From contig NZ_LMOU01000001.1 in the NCBI RefSeq assembly GCF_001423615.1, positions 1,266,882 through 1,330,881 on the forward strand: DNA of 64,000 bases, written 5' to 3'. Both the position numbers and the translations under genes were made by a program. Every line of letters starts with the position of its first letter. The first letter of the stretch is position 1. The notes beneath the pieces are model-generated. The model did no database searches. It was not told the origin of the DNA and saw only the letters and a list, made by a program, of their open reading frames with translations. Below are positions 1-8,088 of this stretch, one piece after another. Source of the stretch: Microbacterium sp. Leaf159 (GTDB taxonomy: Bacteria > Actinomycetota > Actinomycetes > Actinomycetales > Microbacteriaceae).

Positions 1-198
1 GGACGAGTGCGGGAAGTCCACTGCATCGCCCGTCGCGATGGTCTCCACGATCACGGCTTCCGCACGGCGGAAGGCCGCCCCCGCGCCCTGCAGAACCGTG
101 ATCCGGTCCGCGTCGGTCAGCCCGGCGAGCGCGTCGTCGGACAGCACTGTGTCGAGGTCGGCGATGACCCGATCCAGAAGCTCCGCGGTGCTGTTCAT
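1..198 (-). CDS. DUF222/HNH-type protein, N-terminal fragment
   Basis: The gene starts at an ATG at 198 and runs leftward off the window, so only the first 66 residues are seen. They begin MNSTAELLDRVIADLDTVL and continue as an acidic, Leu/Ala-rich amphipathic helical region. This looks like the N terminus of the DUF222 proteins that carry an HNH nuclease motif at the C terminus and occur in many copies in Microbacteriaceae genomes. The HNH part lies outside the window, so catalysis cannot be judged. The family assignment is by recognition of the N terminus only. Such multicopy genes are a common cause of assembly joins, which may be why the window begins here. Confidence 0.6.
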   Translation of the reverse strand, partial: MNSTAELLDRVIADLDTVLSDDALAGLTDADRITVLQGAGAAFRRAEAVIVETIATGDAVDFPHSS

Positions 199-679
199 AC
201 CCGTAAGTCAACCCGGGACCACCGACATTCAAGACCCGAAACCACCCCGTTTTACCCCAGATCAGATCCGTATTCCAATCTCCCGGAATGACACAGCAGG
301 AGGCGCCCAGATCACTCCCGAGAAGCGATGGTGAACTGCAAAAAAGGTGCGACCGAGCAGGGAGATGGCGAGTGACGCGAACCCGAGACGCGAACCCGAA
401 CCTCGGGATGCGGAACTCGTATGCGGGACTCAGATGCGGGGCTCGGAAGCGGGACGCGGGACTCGGAAGCGGGACTCAGATGCGGGACTCAGATGCGGGG
501 CTCGGAAGCGGGACGCGGGCTCGGGATGCAGGACTCAGATGCAGGACCCGGAAGCGGGACTCAGATGCGGGACGCGGGCTCGGGATGCGGGCGCACAAGC
601 ACAAGCACAAGCACGGAACGGGGAGGCGTCACCGGAGCGGGAGGTCCGACCCAGAATCCCAGACGAACGAACGAAGCCC
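199..679. other. Intergenic region with a tandem array
   Basis: This 481-bp stretch separates two leftward genes. It has an ordinary stretch at 199-373, the 13-bp array and a hexamer run at 374-614, and a short tail to the stop codon of the SDR gene at 680. Open frames cross it on both strands, but they are made of the repeat read in different phases and have no plausible ribosome binding site. I see no gene in it. The promoter of the DUF222 gene should lie in 199-300. Confidence 0.6.
374..614. repeat. Degenerate 13-bp tandem array with hexamer tail
   Basis: Two copies of GACGCGAACCCGA occur at 374-399. From 425 to 588 there is a run of 13-mers of consensus GGGACTCRGAWGC, with exact or near copies at 425, 438, 458, 471, 484, 497, 530, 543 and 556. 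It is interrupted twice by the same 20-mer (510-529 and 569-588, GGGACGCGGGCTCGGGATGC). A hexamer ACAAGC follows three times at 595-612. The 13-bp period is not a multiple of three, which argues against a coding origin. No spacers are present, so it is not CRISPR. Confidence 0.85.
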
Positions 680-1495
680 CTACATCCCCGCGTGATCGAA
701 GGCGATGGTCGGCACGTCCACGACATGCGATCCGCCGTCAGCCACGATCACGGCCCCGGTGATGTACGACGACTCCCCCGATCCGAGGAACCGCACCACC
801 GAGGCGATCTCCGCGGGCCGTGCCGGTCGACGCAGCGGCACGTCGGCCGTCACAGCCGCATACGCCTCCTCGCGCGACCCGAGCCCTGCATGGGTCGCGA
901 ACTCGTCCATCTCGTCGTCGGCCATCGGCGTCTGCACCCACCCGGGGCAGATCGCGTTCACCCGGACCCCCTGGCGTCCGTAGTCGCGCGCCAGGGTGCG
1001 AGTCAGGCCGATGAGCGCATGCTTCCCCACCGTGTACCCGGCCACCGACGGCCCCGCGAACAGCCCCGCCAACGACGAGACGATGACGATCTGCCCCTTG
1101 GCCTCGATGAGCGCGGGGAGCGCCTCCCTCGCCATGATGAACGCGGTCGTGAGGTTGGCGCGGATTGCGGCATCCCAACTGTCGTCGTCGGTGTCTGCGA
1201 CGGGCGAGAACCCGTGGCCTCCGGCATTGGCGACGAGCACGTCGAGACGGCCGAAGGTGGCGAGCACCTCGGCGACGGCGGCTCGAGCAGATGCCGTGTC
1301 GGCGGCGTCCGCGACGATCGGATGCGCCCCTACCGCGGCTTCGACTGCGCGCAGCGGTTCTGCGCGGCGCCCCACCACGACGACGTGCGCCCCCTCGGCG
1401 GCATACCTCTCGGCGATCGCCGCACCGATGCCCGTTCCTCCCCCGGTGATGACCACGACACGTCCGGAGACGGTGGATCCGACTGCAAGTCCCAT
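680..1495 (-). CDS. SDR-family NAD(P)-dependent oxidoreductase
   Basis: This is a 271-residue classical short-chain dehydrogenase. The nucleotide-binding loop TGGGTGIG is at residues 17-24, NAG at 90-92, the catalytic serine near 140-141, and the YTVGK catalytic pair gives Tyr154 and Lys158. The C terminus carries the usual NxxCPG and SYITGA segments. The ATG at 1495 is preceded by an AGGAG-type ribosome binding site (CAGGAGCAGAA). It lies 69 bp downstream of a second SDR on the same strand, so the two are probably cotranscribed, facing away from the APC permease. The substrate cannot be read from sequence. An alcohol or 3-oxoacyl substrate linked to the neighbouring amine/amide cluster is possible. 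Confidence 0.85.
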   Translation of the reverse strand: MGLAVGSTVSGRVVVITGGGTGIGAAIAERYAAEGAHVVVVGRRAEPLRAVEAAVGAHPIVADAADTASARAAVAEVLATFGRLDVLVANAGGHGFSPVADTDDDSWDAAIRANLTTAFIMAREALPALIEAKGQIVIVSSLAGLFAGPSVAGYTVGKHALIGLTRTLARDYGRQGVRVNAICPGWVQTPMADDEMDEFATHAGLGSREEAYAAVTADVPLRRPARPAEIASVVRFLGSGESSYITGAVIVADGGSHVVDVPTIAFDHAGM

Positions 1496-1564
1496 TTCTG
1501 CTCCTGTTCTTCTGCGCTCTCGCGCGGTTCTCCGCGCTCTGCGCGATCATCCGGTCGATGGGGA

Positions 1565-2311
1565 TCAGGCGGGGAAGCCTGACCGGGCTGAGTACCCGAA
1601 GTCGCTCACGACGGTCGTGCCGTTGATCGCACGGCTGCGAGGCGACACGAGATAGGCCACGTGCGAGGCCACCTCGTCAGCGGTCTGCACCGGAAAGGAC
1701 GGTGCTGCGAACGCCTCGGCTCCGAGGTCGCCGCGACTCATCGGCGTGTCCACGATCGACGGCGCGACCGTGTTCACTCGGATGCCGTCGTCTGCCAGGT
1801 CGACCGACAGCGCGCGACCGAACTGCATGAGCGCCGCCTTCGACGCGCAGTACGGCACCATGCCGGCGGAGGCGACGAACGCCGAGTCGCTCGACAGCAG
1901 GACGACGGATGCTGCGGCGGCGGCGCGCAGCGCGGGAAGCGCTGCCGACACCACGAGGAACGCCCCCGTGACATTGACCGCGAACACCGCATTCCACTCA
2001 GCCAGTGAGATCCCATCGATCGGTGATCCCACAGGTCCTGAGATCCCCGCGCAGCACACGACCGCGTCCAACCCGCCGAGCGCATCCACCGCCGTCTCGA
2101 CCGCCCTGGCGACCTGCGCCTCATCCGTGACGTCGGCCACGAGCACGACCGCTCCTCCGATGACGCCGGCCACCTCGGCGAGAGATGCACCGTCGCGATC
2201 GAGCAGCGCGACGCGCACACCTTCCGCGGCGAGCACCAGCGCGATTGCGCGGCCGATGCCGCTTGCCGCTCCCGTGACCAAGGCGGTGGTGCCGTGCAGC
2301 TGCAGATCCAT
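1565..2311 (-). CDS. SDR-family oxidoreductase, second copy
   Basis: This is a 248-residue classical SDR. TGAASGIG at residues 13-20 binds the nucleotide, an acidic Asp38 after the second strand favours NAD(H), and YCASK supplies Tyr154 and Lys158. The usual NAG motif reads CAG (87-89), a conservative but uncommon change. The C terminus has RAINGTTVVSDFG, the expected cofactor-contact end. The ATG at 2311 follows a GGGGAGA ribosome binding site. It is the first gene of a two-gene leftward unit and is divergent from the APC permease across 241 bp that must hold both promoters. It is not a recent duplicate of its neighbour, since they share little beyond family motifs. Substrate unknown. Confidence 0.83.
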   Translation of the reverse strand: MDLQLHGTTALVTGAASGIGRAIALVLAAEGVRVALLDRDGASLAEVAGVIGGAVVLVADVTDEAQVARAVETAVDALGGLDAVVCCAGISGPVGSPIDGISLAEWNAVFAVNVTGAFLVVSAALPALRAAAAASVVLLSSDSAFVASAGMVPYCASKAALMQFGRALSVDLADDGIRVNTVAPSIVDTPMSRGDLGAEAFAAPSFPVQTADEVASHVAYLVSPRSRAINGTTVVSDFGYSARSGFPA

Positions 2312-2552
2312 GGTCTCCCCGAGACTCCGCCGCTGCGCCGGTGGCGCGGTGAGGACGGCGGTGTCTTCACCGTCATCCTGCTCCCGGCCATCCGCTCCGA
2401 GAATGCGCCGAGGATTGCTGTGCGCGCTGGAACCATCGTCCTTCGCTCAGCGTCAACCGCCACGGGCACCACCCGAGCAGAATCGCTCTATCGGCGACGT
2501 CTCTCGTCGTCGAGGCCGTCTCGCACGGCCGTCACCGAGCAAAGGAGCCGAC

Positions 2553-4010
2553 GTGGCAGACCCGACATCTGCGTCCACGACGCAGCAGGACCACACCTCT
2601 CTCCGACCCGGCGCACTGGGCGTCGCCGGGATCGTCTTCCTCGTCCTCGCCGCCGTCGCTCCGTTGACCGGCATCGTGGTCGTCGCCTCCCTCGCGATCG
2701 CGCTCGGCAACGGCGGCGGCACTCCGATGTCGTTCTTCCTCGTGGCGGTGATCCTGCTGCTGTTCGCCGTGGGCTATGCGCAGATGTCGAAGCAGCTGGT
2801 CAACGCCGGCGGCTTCTACGCCTTCGTCGTGAAGGGCCTCGGACGCACGGGCGGACTGATCGCCGGTCTGATCGCGACGCTCGGCTACAACTTCTTCGTC
2901 GTCGGCACGATCGGCACCAGCGGCTTCTTCATGCAGAACATCATCCGCGACCTCACCGGCCTCGACGTGCACTGGTTGGTCTGGGGTCTGCTGTCGATCG
3001 CCGTGTGCTTCGTGCTGGCGAGGGTCGGCGTGGACTTCTCGTCGAAGATCCTCGGTGTGTGTCTGGTGCTCGAGGTGCTGATGCTGGTCGTCTTCGACGT
3101 GTCGGTGCTCGTCCAGACGGGATACGACCTGGCGGCGTTCAGCCCCGAGGCCGTGTTCTCGGGCTCGCTGCCGATCGGGCTGCTGCTCGCTGCCACCGGC
3201 TTCCTCGGTTTCGAGGCGACCGCGCTGTTCAGCGAGGAGGCGAAGCAGCCGCTGCGCACCATCCCCCGGGCGACCTACACGTCGATCATCGCGATCGGCG
3301 TGATCCTGGGCGTCACCACATGGGCCGTCGTCAGTGCGACCGGCGTCGCGCAGGCACAGGCCACGGCTCTCGAGCACCTGCCCACCGGCGACCTGATCTT
3401 CATGCTGTCCCAGCAGTACCTGGGCGGCCCGCTCACCACCGTCATGATGGTCCTGCTGCTGGTCAGCCTGTTCGCGGCCATGCTCGCGTTCCACAACTCC
3501 GCGACCCGCTATCTCTACTCCCTCGGACGCTCGCGGATCCTGCCTCGCGCCCTCGCCCGCACGCGCGCCAACGGCGCCCCGCAACTGGCCGGCATCGTGC
3601 AGGCGTCGTTCGCCGCGCTCGTCGCGATCATCTTCGCGATCGCCGGAGCCGACCCGATCCTCACCCTGGTCCCCGCGATGCTGGGCTTCGGAACGCTGAG
3701 CGTACTGATCCTGCAGGGACTCGCAGCGATCTCGATCGTCGTGTACTTCCGGCGCAAGGGCGACCCCCGCTGGTGGAGCACGTTCATCGCTCCCGGCATC
3801 GGGTTCCTCGGGATCGCCGCGATCTCGGTGCTCGCGATCGTGAACTTCAACATCGTCGCGGGCTCTGAAGAACTCGCGATCCGCCTGATGCCCCTGCTCC
3901 TCGTACTCGCGCTGATCGGCGGCATCGTCTACGGCGCCTATCTGAAGCGATCGAAGCCGGCCGTCTACGAGGGACTCGCCTCGGACCTCGAGCGCTTCAG
4001 CGACCGCTGA
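2553..4010 (+). CDS. APC-family amino acid/amine permease
   Basis: This is an integral membrane protein of 485 residues with about twelve hydrophobic helices, beginning GALGVAGIVFLVLAAVAPLTG. That is the typical first-helix region of APC-superfamily permeases, with a substrate-facing glycine-rich loop. I chose the GTG at 2553 because AAAGGAG lies just upstream at about 2541-2547. The same frame is open back to 1746, but that part reads as low-complexity antisense of the SDR gene. It probably imports an amine, amino acid or related zwitterion by proton symport. It leads an apparent operon with a MoaF-like protein 42 bp downstream and an amidohydrolase, suggesting that the imported compound is a nitrogenous substrate processed by them. 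Confidence 0.85.
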   Translation: MADPTSASTTQQDHTSLRPGALGVAGIVFLVLAAVAPLTGIVVVASLAIALGNGGGTPMSFFLVAVILLLFAVGYAQMSKQLVNAGGFYAFVVKGLGRTGGLIAGLIATLGYNFFVVGTIGTSGFFMQNIIRDLTGLDVHWLVWGLLSIAVCFVLARVGVDFSSKILGVCLVLEVLMLVVFDVSVLVQTGYDLAAFSPEAVFSGSLPIGLLLAATGFLGFEATALFSEEAKQPLRTIPRATYTSIIAIGVILGVTTWAVVSATGVAQAQATALEHLPTGDLIFMLSQQYLGGPLTTVMMVLLLVSLFAAMLAFHNSATRYLYSLGRSRILPRALARTRANGAPQLAGIVQASFAALVAIIFAIAGADPILTLVPAMLGFGTLSVLILQGLAAISIVVYFRRKGDPRWWSTFIAPGIGFLGIAAISVLAIVNFNIVAGSEELAIRLMPLLLVLALIGGIVYGAYLKRSKPAVYEGLASDLERFSDR

Positions 4011-4052
4011 CGCATCCGCACACCTCACAGCCACTCACATCCAAGGAGAGAC

Positions 4053-4892
4053 ATGACGACTCTGAACCCCGCAGACACCTCCACCTGGCTGCCCCTCGAA
4101 GGCCTCGCCCCCGGCTTCGATGCGAACAAGGCACCGCACTCCACCGCTCTCAGCGGCACGGAGATGACGGTCGTCGATGCACGAGGAACACGCATCTCGC
4201 ACCGGTTCGCCGACACCACGGTGACGTGGGACTACCGCCCGGGCGCAGAGGACACCACGGAGGCCACCACCGACACCGATGACTACGAGGCTTTCGAGGT
4301 CGATGACGACCTCTACTTCGTGCAGTTCCACCACGACTACCTGCCGAACGAGGCTGTCTCGCTGGTCGTCGATCTCCGCCACGGCCGGGCACTCGCGATC
4401 ATCTCGCTGATCCTGCCTTCTCCGGAGCAGGGCCGCACCCGTGTGCAGCATGTGTTCGCGCCGTCGGTGATCGAGGGTGCGACCGTGACCGGGGTGGAAC
4501 CCGCACCCACCACGACCCTCATCGGCCGCAGAGTCGAGTGGGTGTACAGCGAAGAGCACGCATACGAGCACGTCTACCTCTCGGAGCGCTGGTACTCGTG
4601 GCAGTGCCTGGCCGGCCCCGAGCGCGGGCTCGCCGACACCGACGAGAACAGCGTGTGGGAGGTGCGCCCCGGCATCTACATCTTCGCGTGGCGAGAGAAG
4701 GTCATCCCCTGCGCATCCGTGACGATCGCCGACCACCGCGACGTGAACGCGATCCGCTCGCACGGCGTGCTCTTCGGCCTCGACGAGTCGGGCGAGGTGC
4801 CGACGCACTTCACGTTCGGCGCTCACGGCCGTCTGCTCTCCACCACCCACCACGCGGCGGGTCTCGAGCCGGCGCTCTTCGGAGCCGTCTGA
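4053..4892 (+). CDS. MoaF-like protein (lipocalin-like N and C domains)
   Basis: The protein has 279 residues and a clear AAGGAGAG ribosome binding site before the ATG. The sequence is rich in aromatic beta-strand segments (WDYRPG, FVQFHHDYLPNE, VEWVYSEEHAYEHVYL, YIFAWREKVIPC) as in the two-domain MoaF family. Although databases describe that family as molybdenum-cofactor related, the name traces, as I recall, to a monoamine regulon of Klebsiella, and no molybdopterin gene is nearby. No catalytic motif is evident and the biochemical role is unknown. Its place between an amine-type permease and an amidohydrolase, with the next start only 1 bp after its stop, supports a role in the same catabolic unit, perhaps as a small-molecule binding protein. 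Confidence 0.7.
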   Translation: MTTLNPADTSTWLPLEGLAPGFDANKAPHSTALSGTEMTVVDARGTRISHRFADTTVTWDYRPGAEDTTEATTDTDDYEAFEVDDDLYFVQFHHDYLPNEAVSLVVDLRHGRALAIISLILPSPEQGRTRVQHVFAPSVIEGATVTGVEPAPTTTLIGRRVEWVYSEEHAYEHVYLSERWYSWQCLAGPERGLADTDENSVWEVRPGIYIFAWREKVIPCASVTIADHRDVNAIRSHGVLFGLDESGEVPTHFTFGAHGRLLSTTHHAAGLEPALFGAV

Positions 4893-4893
4893 C

Positions 4894-6543
4894 ATGGCGG
4901 CGGCCGAGGCCGATCTGATCGTCACGGGATCGGTGATCCGCACGGCGGATCACCGGCATCCGGTCGTCGAGTCGTTCGCGGTGCGTGAAGGGCGGATCCT
5001 CGCCGTCGGCACCAGGGGCGAGATGGATGCTCATCGCGGGCCGCACACACGGATGCTGGATGCCGGGGATGCCGCGATCTACCCCGGCTTCGTCGACGTG
5101 CACAATCATCACGCGATGGCCGGTCGCACCGAGCTCTTCGAGCTCTCACTGCCGCCGTCACTGACCCTCGACGAGATCCTCGACCGAGTGCGGGACGAGG
5201 CATCGACGTTGCCGCCCGATGCCTGGATCATCGGCGGGGTCGTGGCCACGACATTGCTGTCGACCCTCGCGAACACGGCGAGCCGGCAGCGACTCGACGA
5301 GGCCGCAGGCGGACGCCCCGTCGTCATCGTCGAGGACTCACGCCACAACCGGTGGGCGAACACGCGTGCGCTCGAACTCGCGGGGATCACCGCCGACAGC
5401 ATCCCGTCCGGAGGTGTCACCGTGCTCGACCCCGACGACGGGACGCCGACCGGTGTCCTGCTGGAGGCAGCGGGCATTCCGGTGCAGGAGGCCTATGACC
5501 GCAGCGGTGGATTGACCAGCGAGCAGCACGTCGCCGCCTCCCGCCGGGGGGTCGAGATCCTGAACTCGTTCGGCATCACGACGTTCCAGGATGCCGGGGT
5601 CTCGACCGACATCCTGGGCGCCCTGGCCGCGCTCGACCGTGCGCAGGAGCTGAACGCCTGGGTCGTGTCGTCCCTGCTGATCAATGACGAGATCTTCGGA
5701 TTCGATCCGATCGGAGAGCCGCTCATCGCCCGCGGGGAGGAGTTCCGCACGCCTCACCACCGACCGGACTTCGTGAAGATCTTCCTCGACGGCGTTCCGC
5801 CGGCGCGCACCGCGACGTTCCTCGAGCCGTACGTGGCCGATGCGGTGCACGGCGCGCACTTCCACGGCGAGACCACGATGACGTTCGACGAGCTCTATGC
5901 CTGGTTGCGTTCTGTGGCAGAGCGGGGACTCGGCGCCAAGGTGCACTGCACGGGCGACGGGTCGGCCCGGCTCGTGCTCGACGTCGCCGAGAGAATCCGC
6001 GCCGACGGCTTCACGACCCCGATCCAGATCGCGCACGGACAGTTCCTCGCGGACGACGACATCCCTCGCCTGCGCGCGCTCGAGGTGTCGGCCGACATCT
6101 CGCCGTTCATCTGGTTCCCGGGGGTCATCCCCCAGGCACTGGCCGAGGTCCTCGGCGACCGCGCGCAGCACTCGCAGCCCAACCGCGCGCTGCTCGACGC
6201 CGGTGCTCTCGTCGCCGGCGGCTCGGACTGGCCGGTCAGCGAATCGCCGAACACTCTCGAGGGGCTGCAGGGGCTCGTCACGCGCGCCGACCCCCTCGGC
6301 CGCGCGCCGGGTGTGCTGTGGCCCGAGCAGGCGATCACGGCGGAGGAGGCCCTGGAGGTCTTCACGATCAACGCCGCGACGGCCATGGGGCTCGGCGCAG
6401 AGACCGGATCTCTGACACCCGGCAAGTCCGCCGACTTCGTGGTGCTCGCCCGCGATGCGATCACCGGCCCCGCCGACGCGATCGTGCGCACGCGCGTGCT
6501 CTCGACCTGGTTCGAGGGCCGCGAGGTGTTCACCGGGAGCTGA
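4894..6543 (+). CDS. YtcJ-like amidohydrolase
   Basis: This is a 549-residue metal-dependent hydrolase of the amidohydrolase superfamily. The HxH metal motif is His70-Asn71-His72 in VDVHNHHAM, followed by a large TIM-barrel region. The conserved aspartate appears in GGSDWPVS (Asp445), and the C-terminal beta-sandwich closes with LTPGKSADFVVL. Its length and the SDWPVS motif match the YtcJ group, which hydrolyses C-N bonds in substrates that are mostly undefined. The ATG lies 1 bp after the MoaF-like stop, so translation is coupled. A strong hairpin follows at once, making this the last gene of the rightward unit. It may release an amine or carboxylate from an imported amide. Confidence 0.83.
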   Translation: MAAAEADLIVTGSVIRTADHRHPVVESFAVREGRILAVGTRGEMDAHRGPHTRMLDAGDAAIYPGFVDVHNHHAMAGRTELFELSLPPSLTLDEILDRVRDEASTLPPDAWIIGGVVATTLLSTLANTASRQRLDEAAGGRPVVIVEDSRHNRWANTRALELAGITADSIPSGGVTVLDPDDGTPTGVLLEAAGIPVQEAYDRSGGLTSEQHVAASRRGVEILNSFGITTFQDAGVSTDILGALAALDRAQELNAWVVSSLLINDEIFGFDPIGEPLIARGEEFRTPHHRPDFVKIFLDGVPPARTATFLEPYVADAVHGAHFHGETTMTFDELYAWLRSVAERGLGAKVHCTGDGSARLVLDVAERIRADGFTTPIQIAHGQFLADDDIPRLRALEVSADISPFIWFPGVIPQALAEVLGDRAQHSQPNRALLDAGALVAGGSDWPVSESPNTLEGLQGLVTRADPLGRAPGVLWPEQAITAEEALEVFTINAATAMGLGAETGSLTPGKSADFVVLARDAITGPADAIVRTRVLSTWFEGREVFTGS

Positions 6544-6552
6544 CCGTCGCAG

Positions 6553-6602
6553 AACGCCGAGACCCCCTCCTGCGCACGTCTGCAGGAGGGGGTTTCGGCG
6601 TT
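6553..6602. terminator. Bidirectional hairpin terminator
   Basis: A 21-bp inverted repeat has arms 6553-6573 and 6582-6602 (left arm begins AACGCCGAGACCCCC). There is one G-T type mismatch and an 8-nt loop. It sits between the convergent amidohydrolase and GMC oxidoreductase genes. The pure C and G runs in the stem and the lack of a long U tract are usual in high-GC actinobacteria. Confidence 0.85.
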
Positions 6603-6624
6603 CGCGGAGGGCTCGGTGCCGGCC

Positions 6625-8088
6625 TCAGCCCGCGAGCAGGAAGCTCGCGCCCCGCTCGCCGATCATCGCCGCGGGCGCATTCGTGTTGCCGGTCGGCACG
6701 GTCGGGATCACCGAGGCGTCGATCACGCTGAGCCCCGCGACCCCTCGCACCCGCAACGTCGGATCGACCACCGCCTCGGCATCCGACCCCATCCGGCAGG
6801 TGCCGACCTGGTGGTGGTAGGTGATGGCGGTGCGGCGCACCCAGTCCTCGATGTCGGCGTCCCCCACCTCGCGGCCCGGATACGCCTCGGTCGCGCCCCA
6901 CTGCTCTGCGAGGGCGGGCTGCGCACCGATGCGGCGGCACTGACGGACGGATGCTGCGAGCGCCGCGACATCTCGCTCGTCTTCGAGAGCCGCGAGGTCG
7001 ATCAGAGGCGGGTCGGCGAGTTCGGGGCCGGAGAGCGTGAGCGCGCCACGGCTGTGCGGGGTCACGAGCCCGGCCATGAGCGTGAACCCGTCGTCGCCTC
7101 GCGGTTCGAGGTCGCCCCACATCGGCACCGAGAAGTGGATGGGCTGAGTGTCGGGTTCTGCGAGCCCCTCGCGACTGCGCCAGAACAGATGCGACTGCGT
7201 GACGGAGACCCCGGTCTGCGGCGGGCCGACAGGTCGCTCAGTCGTGAAGATGACCGGCGAGAGCAGATGGTCGTGCAGGTTCTTGCCCACCGAGGGCGAA
7301 TCCACGACGAGGGGGATGCCGAGCGCCGCGAGTTCCTCGGCCGGGCCGATGCCCGACCGCAGCAGGATCACGGGGGAACCGATCGCGCCGGCGGACAGCA
7401 CGATCTCGTCGGCGAAGAGCTCTTCGGAGTCGATCCCCGACCCGAGGCGCACGCCGACGGCGCGACCCCCTTCGACGATCACCGAGTGCACCTCGCGACC
7501 GGTGACGATCGTGAGCCTCTCGGCGATCGGCTGCGCATACGTCATCCACGTGTTCACGCGCCGCCCGTCTCGGATCGTCACCTGCTGCTGCGAGACGCCG
7601 TCGAGCGTGCCCCCGTTGTAGTTCGGGTTGTGCGGCAGCCCCTCCTCGACCGCGGCGTCGATGATCGACGCCTGGATCGGAGACAGCGCATAGTCGTCGG
7701 TCACCGGCAGCAGGTCGTTCTCGATCGCGTCGTACACGGGTTCGACCGCGTCCCATCCCCATCCCGTCGCGCCGGCGCGCTCCCAGGAGTCGTAATCGGA
7801 TGCGGCTCCCCGCACCCAGATCATCGCGTTCAGCGCGTGCGAACCGCCGGTGACCTTGCCGCGAGGCAGATGCAGTCGCCGGCCGGCCGCGTGCTCCTGG
7901 GGCACGGTGAAGAAGTCCCAGTCGTCGGCGGAGTGCCAGAGCTCCCCCGCCCTCGACGGATCGTGGATGGCGGGGTTCGAGTCATAGCCGCCGGCCTCGA
8001 TCAGCGTCACCTCGACACCGGCATCCGCAAGCCGCCGCGCGACGATCGCGCCCGAGGTGCCGGCACCGACGACGATCGCGGTCTTCAT
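6625..8088 (-). CDS. GMC-family FAD-dependent alcohol oxidoreductase
   Basis: The protein has 487 residues. The FAD dinucleotide motif GAGTSG is at residues 8-13 with the ribose-binding acid in LIEAGG. The GMC N-terminal signature PRGKVTGGSHALN, the second signature GAIGSPVILLRSGIG, and the C-terminal YHHQVGTCRMG carrying the active-site histidine are all present. It is choline-dehydrogenase-like and should oxidise a primary alcohol or similar substrate. The ATG at 8088 overlaps the stop of the upstream aldehyde dehydrogenase in an ATGA junction, so alcohol and aldehyde oxidation are probably coupled. A longer open frame reaches 8235, but it overlaps the dehydrogenase deeply and is rejected. 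A paralogous GMC enzyme lies at 21795-23327. Confidence 0.85.
   Translation of the reverse strand: MKTAIVVGAGTSGAIVARRLADAGVEVTLIEAGGYDSNPAIHDPSRAGELWHSADDWDFFTVPQEHAAGRRLHLPRGKVTGGSHALNAMIWVRGAASDYDSWERAGATGWGWDAVEPVYDAIENDLLPVTDDYALSPIQASIIDAAVEEGLPHNPNYNGGTLDGVSQQQVTIRDGRRVNTWMTYAQPIAERLTIVTGREVHSVIVEGGRAVGVRLGSGIDSEELFADEIVLSAGAIGSPVILLRSGIGPAEELAALGIPLVVDSPSVGKNLHDHLLSPVIFTTERPVGPPQTGVSVTQSHLFWRSREGLAEPDTQPIHFSVPMWGDLEPRGDDGFTLMAGLVTPHSRGALTLSGPELADPPLIDLAALEDERDVAALAASVRQCRRIGAQPALAEQWGATEAYPGREVGDADIEDWVRRTAITYHHQVGTCRMGSDAEAVVDPTLRVRGVAGLSVIDASVIPTVPTGNTNAPAAMIGERGASFLLAG

Noticed and set aside
347-1582. 411-residue open frame on the plus strand
   Set aside because: It reads through the 13-bp array and then antisense to the SDR gene, is full of Arg/Asp/Gly low complexity and has no ribosome binding site.
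1746-2552. Upstream part of the frame leading into the APC permease
   Set aside because: It is antisense to the SDR at 1565-2311, Ser/Thr/Ala-rich and not like any permease; the GTG at 2553 has a good ribosome binding site.
2532-4034. 500-residue minus-strand frame opposite the permease
   Set aside because: Composition is almost all Arg, Asp, Glu, His and Gln, as expected for antisense of a hydrophobic protein in high-GC DNA.
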